Positions 4,876-6,109 of a stretch of 6,109 nucleotides of DNA are shown one piece after another. Below the pieces are notes generated by a model, which saw nothing but the letters and a program-made list of their open reading frames with translations, made no database searches and was not told the DNA's origin. The position numbers and the translations under genes are program-made. This DNA comes from Chloroflexota bacterium (GTDB lineage: Bacteria > Chloroflexota > Anaerolineae > 4572-78). The stretch's first letter is position 1. The number at the start of each line of letters is the position of its first letter. Location of the stretch: the NCBI GenBank assembly GCA_024278725.1, contig JAJRSQ010000373.1:1-6109 (forward strand), in the 5' to 3' direction.

Positions 4876-6109
4876 TTGTCTGAGCCTCCGTTTCAAAATC
4901 GACGCCCACTGCCGACAGCCATTGCCGCAGTTGCGCGATGCGAGCGGCATCTTTCTGCGCCGGTTCCGGCGGTCGCCCGCGCGCATCAATGATTATTCCC
5001 AGCGCGCCGCCGTCCACCGCCACGGTCAACCGTTTGCCGGGCGATGCGCCATCGGCGGACAGGCTGAACCGTCGCCCCGGTTGCAGCGTCAATTCCAATT
5101 GTTTTCCGGCGGTGTCGGGCAGATGGCACAATTCGCCGAAACGGATGGTTTCGGTGCGCGCCGGTTCCCCCGCCGCCGGAACAAACGTGAGTTTGAGCGC
5201 AACATCGCCCGGATATCCCGCGCCGGTGGGAACGATGACGGTCGCCAGTTTTTCCAGCGCGTCGAATGCCGCCACGTCGGTCGCCACCCGCGGGTCAACA
5301 GCGGCGATTGCGCCCAGCATCCCCAACAGATGATGTTTTTCCAGCGCGATGGTGAAAATTCCGGCGGGCTGCAATCCGTCCAACAAGGTCAATGCCAACA
5401 GTTTTTTATCCGACATCCCCGTCAGCGACTGCCCCGCCGCGACAATCACATCCACGGGCAGCGCGGTTTCCCCGTCCGGCATCATCTGCGCGCGCGAATG
5501 TTGCAGGCAGGCGCGCAATGTGGCGGCTTCAATCATCGTCTCTTCGGTTGTGGTGGGAATGGTGTGCGGGTAAATGGCACGATTGTGCATCACAGTGCGC
5601 AATTGTTCGGGCGGCATTTCAAAGGGGAGCCAGCGCGCCGCATCCGTGGCGAGCGCCGCCATCTGCGCCGATGTGCGCTCGCCAGCGATTCCTGCATTCG
5701 GGACGATGAAGGTGCGCGGCGTACCGTCAATCACGGCGGCAAGGGTGAGGGCATGGCTGCCGATTTGCACGCCCAGCACATTAATCCGGTAGGTTTGTCC
5801 CAGAAAATGCACGGTATGGGCAAAAGAGGTGGCGGTGGGAAGCACAGGCGTGTTCGACCATCGGGTCAGGGTTTCGCCCCCTGGCAGACCGGCGTGTTTT
5901 TTTTGTTGATGCAGAATCTCCAGCTCGGCGCGCACGCCGTCCGGCATATCCACACCCGGCGCGGGCAGCACATTGTCCACCGATTTAAAGTCGGTGATTT
6001 TGCCGAAGATGCTCGCCATTTGCGCCCGCAATTGTTTGTTGCCCGCGAAAATCACCGCCGGGCGACGAGCGGCGGGCATCGTTTGCAGCGCCATCGCCAT
6101 CACCTGCGC
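4850..6109 (-). CDS. MutL/GlmL-family protein (glutamate mutase accessory-like), C-terminal part
   Basis: MutL (GlmL) proteins are actin-fold ATPase-like proteins encoded beside adenosylcobalamin-dependent glutamate mutase and proposed to be its reactivating factor. The window holds the last 419 residues; the reading frame is open to the edge, and the N-terminal actin-like half with the first phosphate-binding motif lies outside. Family features appear in order: PAVIFAGNKQLRAQM, FKSVDNVLPAPGVD, LPTATSFAHTVHFLG, the strand NVLGVQIGSHALTLAAV, MHNRAIYPHTIPTTTEE, LPVDVIVAAGQSLTGM, LTLLDGLQPAGIFTIALEKH, and a C-terminal extension with VAVDGGALGIIIDARGRP. The second phosphate-type motif, usually V-D-x-G-(S/G)-A-T-T, reads VQIGSHAL here, lacking the Asp and the Thr pair. 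The gene runs 26 bases into the next one. No mutase subunit is visible in the window, so its partner enzyme is unknown and it may serve another process. Confidence 0.8.
   Translation of the reverse strand, partial: AQVMAMALQTMPAARRPAVIFAGNKQLRAQMASIFGKITDFKSVDNVLPAPGVDMPDGVRAELEILHQQKKHAGLPGGETLTRWSNTPVLPTATSFAHTVHFLGQTYRINVLGVQIGSHALTLAAVIDGTPRTFIVPNAGIAGERTSAQMAALATDAARWLPFEMPPEQLRTVMHNRAIYPHTIPTTTEETMIEAATLRACLQHSRAQMMPDGETALPVDVIVAAGQSLTGMSDKKLLALTLLDGLQPAGIFTIALEKHHLLGMLGAIAAVDPRVATDVAAFDALEKLATVIVPTGAGYPGDVALKLTFVPAAGEPARTETIRFGELCHLPDTAGKQLELTLQPGRRFSLSADGASPGKRLTVAVDGGALGIIIDARGRPPEPAQKDAARIAQLRQWLSAVGVDFETEAQTNETANPAD
4885..4889 (-). promoter_or_regulatory. Ribosome-binding site of the MutL-partner gene, inside the MutL coding region
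   Basis: GGAGG on the complement, 9 bases before the ATG at 4873-4875, fixes the start of the 336-residue protein within the end of the MutL gene and supports translational coupling. Confidence 0.65.

Noticed and set aside
4876..4989. Longer N-terminus for the MutL-partner protein, starting at 4989
   Set aside because: The extra 38 residues are Arg-rich read-through of the overlapping MutL gene in another frame, and the GGAGG at 4885-4889 points to the ATG at 4875.
3886..4992. Plus-strand open frame of 368 codons opposite the MutL-partner gene
   Set aside because: The translation is Arg/His/Pro-rich and low in complexity, typical of the antisense of GC-rich coding sequence. The minus-strand gene has a ribosome-binding site and family-like segments.
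6095..6103. GTG/ATG codons near the right edge as the true start of the MutL protein
   Set aside because: The frame stays open to the edge (GCG-CAG before the GTG), no Shine-Dalgarno is visible, and the family needs an N-terminal actin-like half, so the gene continues outside.

Overview
The window reads as a chromosomal stretch from a bacterium of the phylum Chloroflexota, probably Anaerolineae-like. This is an inference from gene content. It rests on a MutL-type (glutamate mutase accessory) protein followed by an uncharacterised 336-residue partner, a small Pro/Thr-rich protein ending in LPDTG plus a membrane segment, and an ATPase fused to an OmpR-type winged helix without a receiver domain. 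All six genes lie on the minus strand, so transcription runs from right to left. No RNA gene, CRISPR array, phage gene or complete insertion sequence is visible.

Right part (6109 to 3865): the C-terminal 419 residues of a MutL-family protein, whose start lies outside the window, overlap by 26 bases with a gene for an uncharacterised protein. That protein has a barrel-sandwich (lipoyl/biotinyl-like) segment. The two look translationally coupled. A spacer of 262 bases follows. It holds a MITE-like element of about 100 bp with 14-bp inverted ends, a central 30-bp perfect palindrome and flanking 10-bp direct repeats. Beside the element is a near-consensus sigma-70 promoter crossed by TTATGT/ACATAA half-sites.

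Middle part (3602 to 2140): that promoter drives a 165-residue surface protein with two membrane segments, a Pro/Thr-rich spacer and a sortase-type LPDTG signal. A rho-independent terminator closes the unit. A PfkB-family sugar or nucleoside kinase follows from its own promoter. Its ribosome-binding site points to an ATT start codon rather than the nearest conventional one.

Left part (2129 to 1): a promoter with a perfect TATAAT box drives an ATPase-winged-helix regulator. Ninety-two bases downstream begins a PspA/IM30 membrane-stress protein, cut off by the window edge. The most interesting points are the regulator-PspA pairing, the unconventional start of the kinase, the MITE-like element, and the MutL-partner gene pair.
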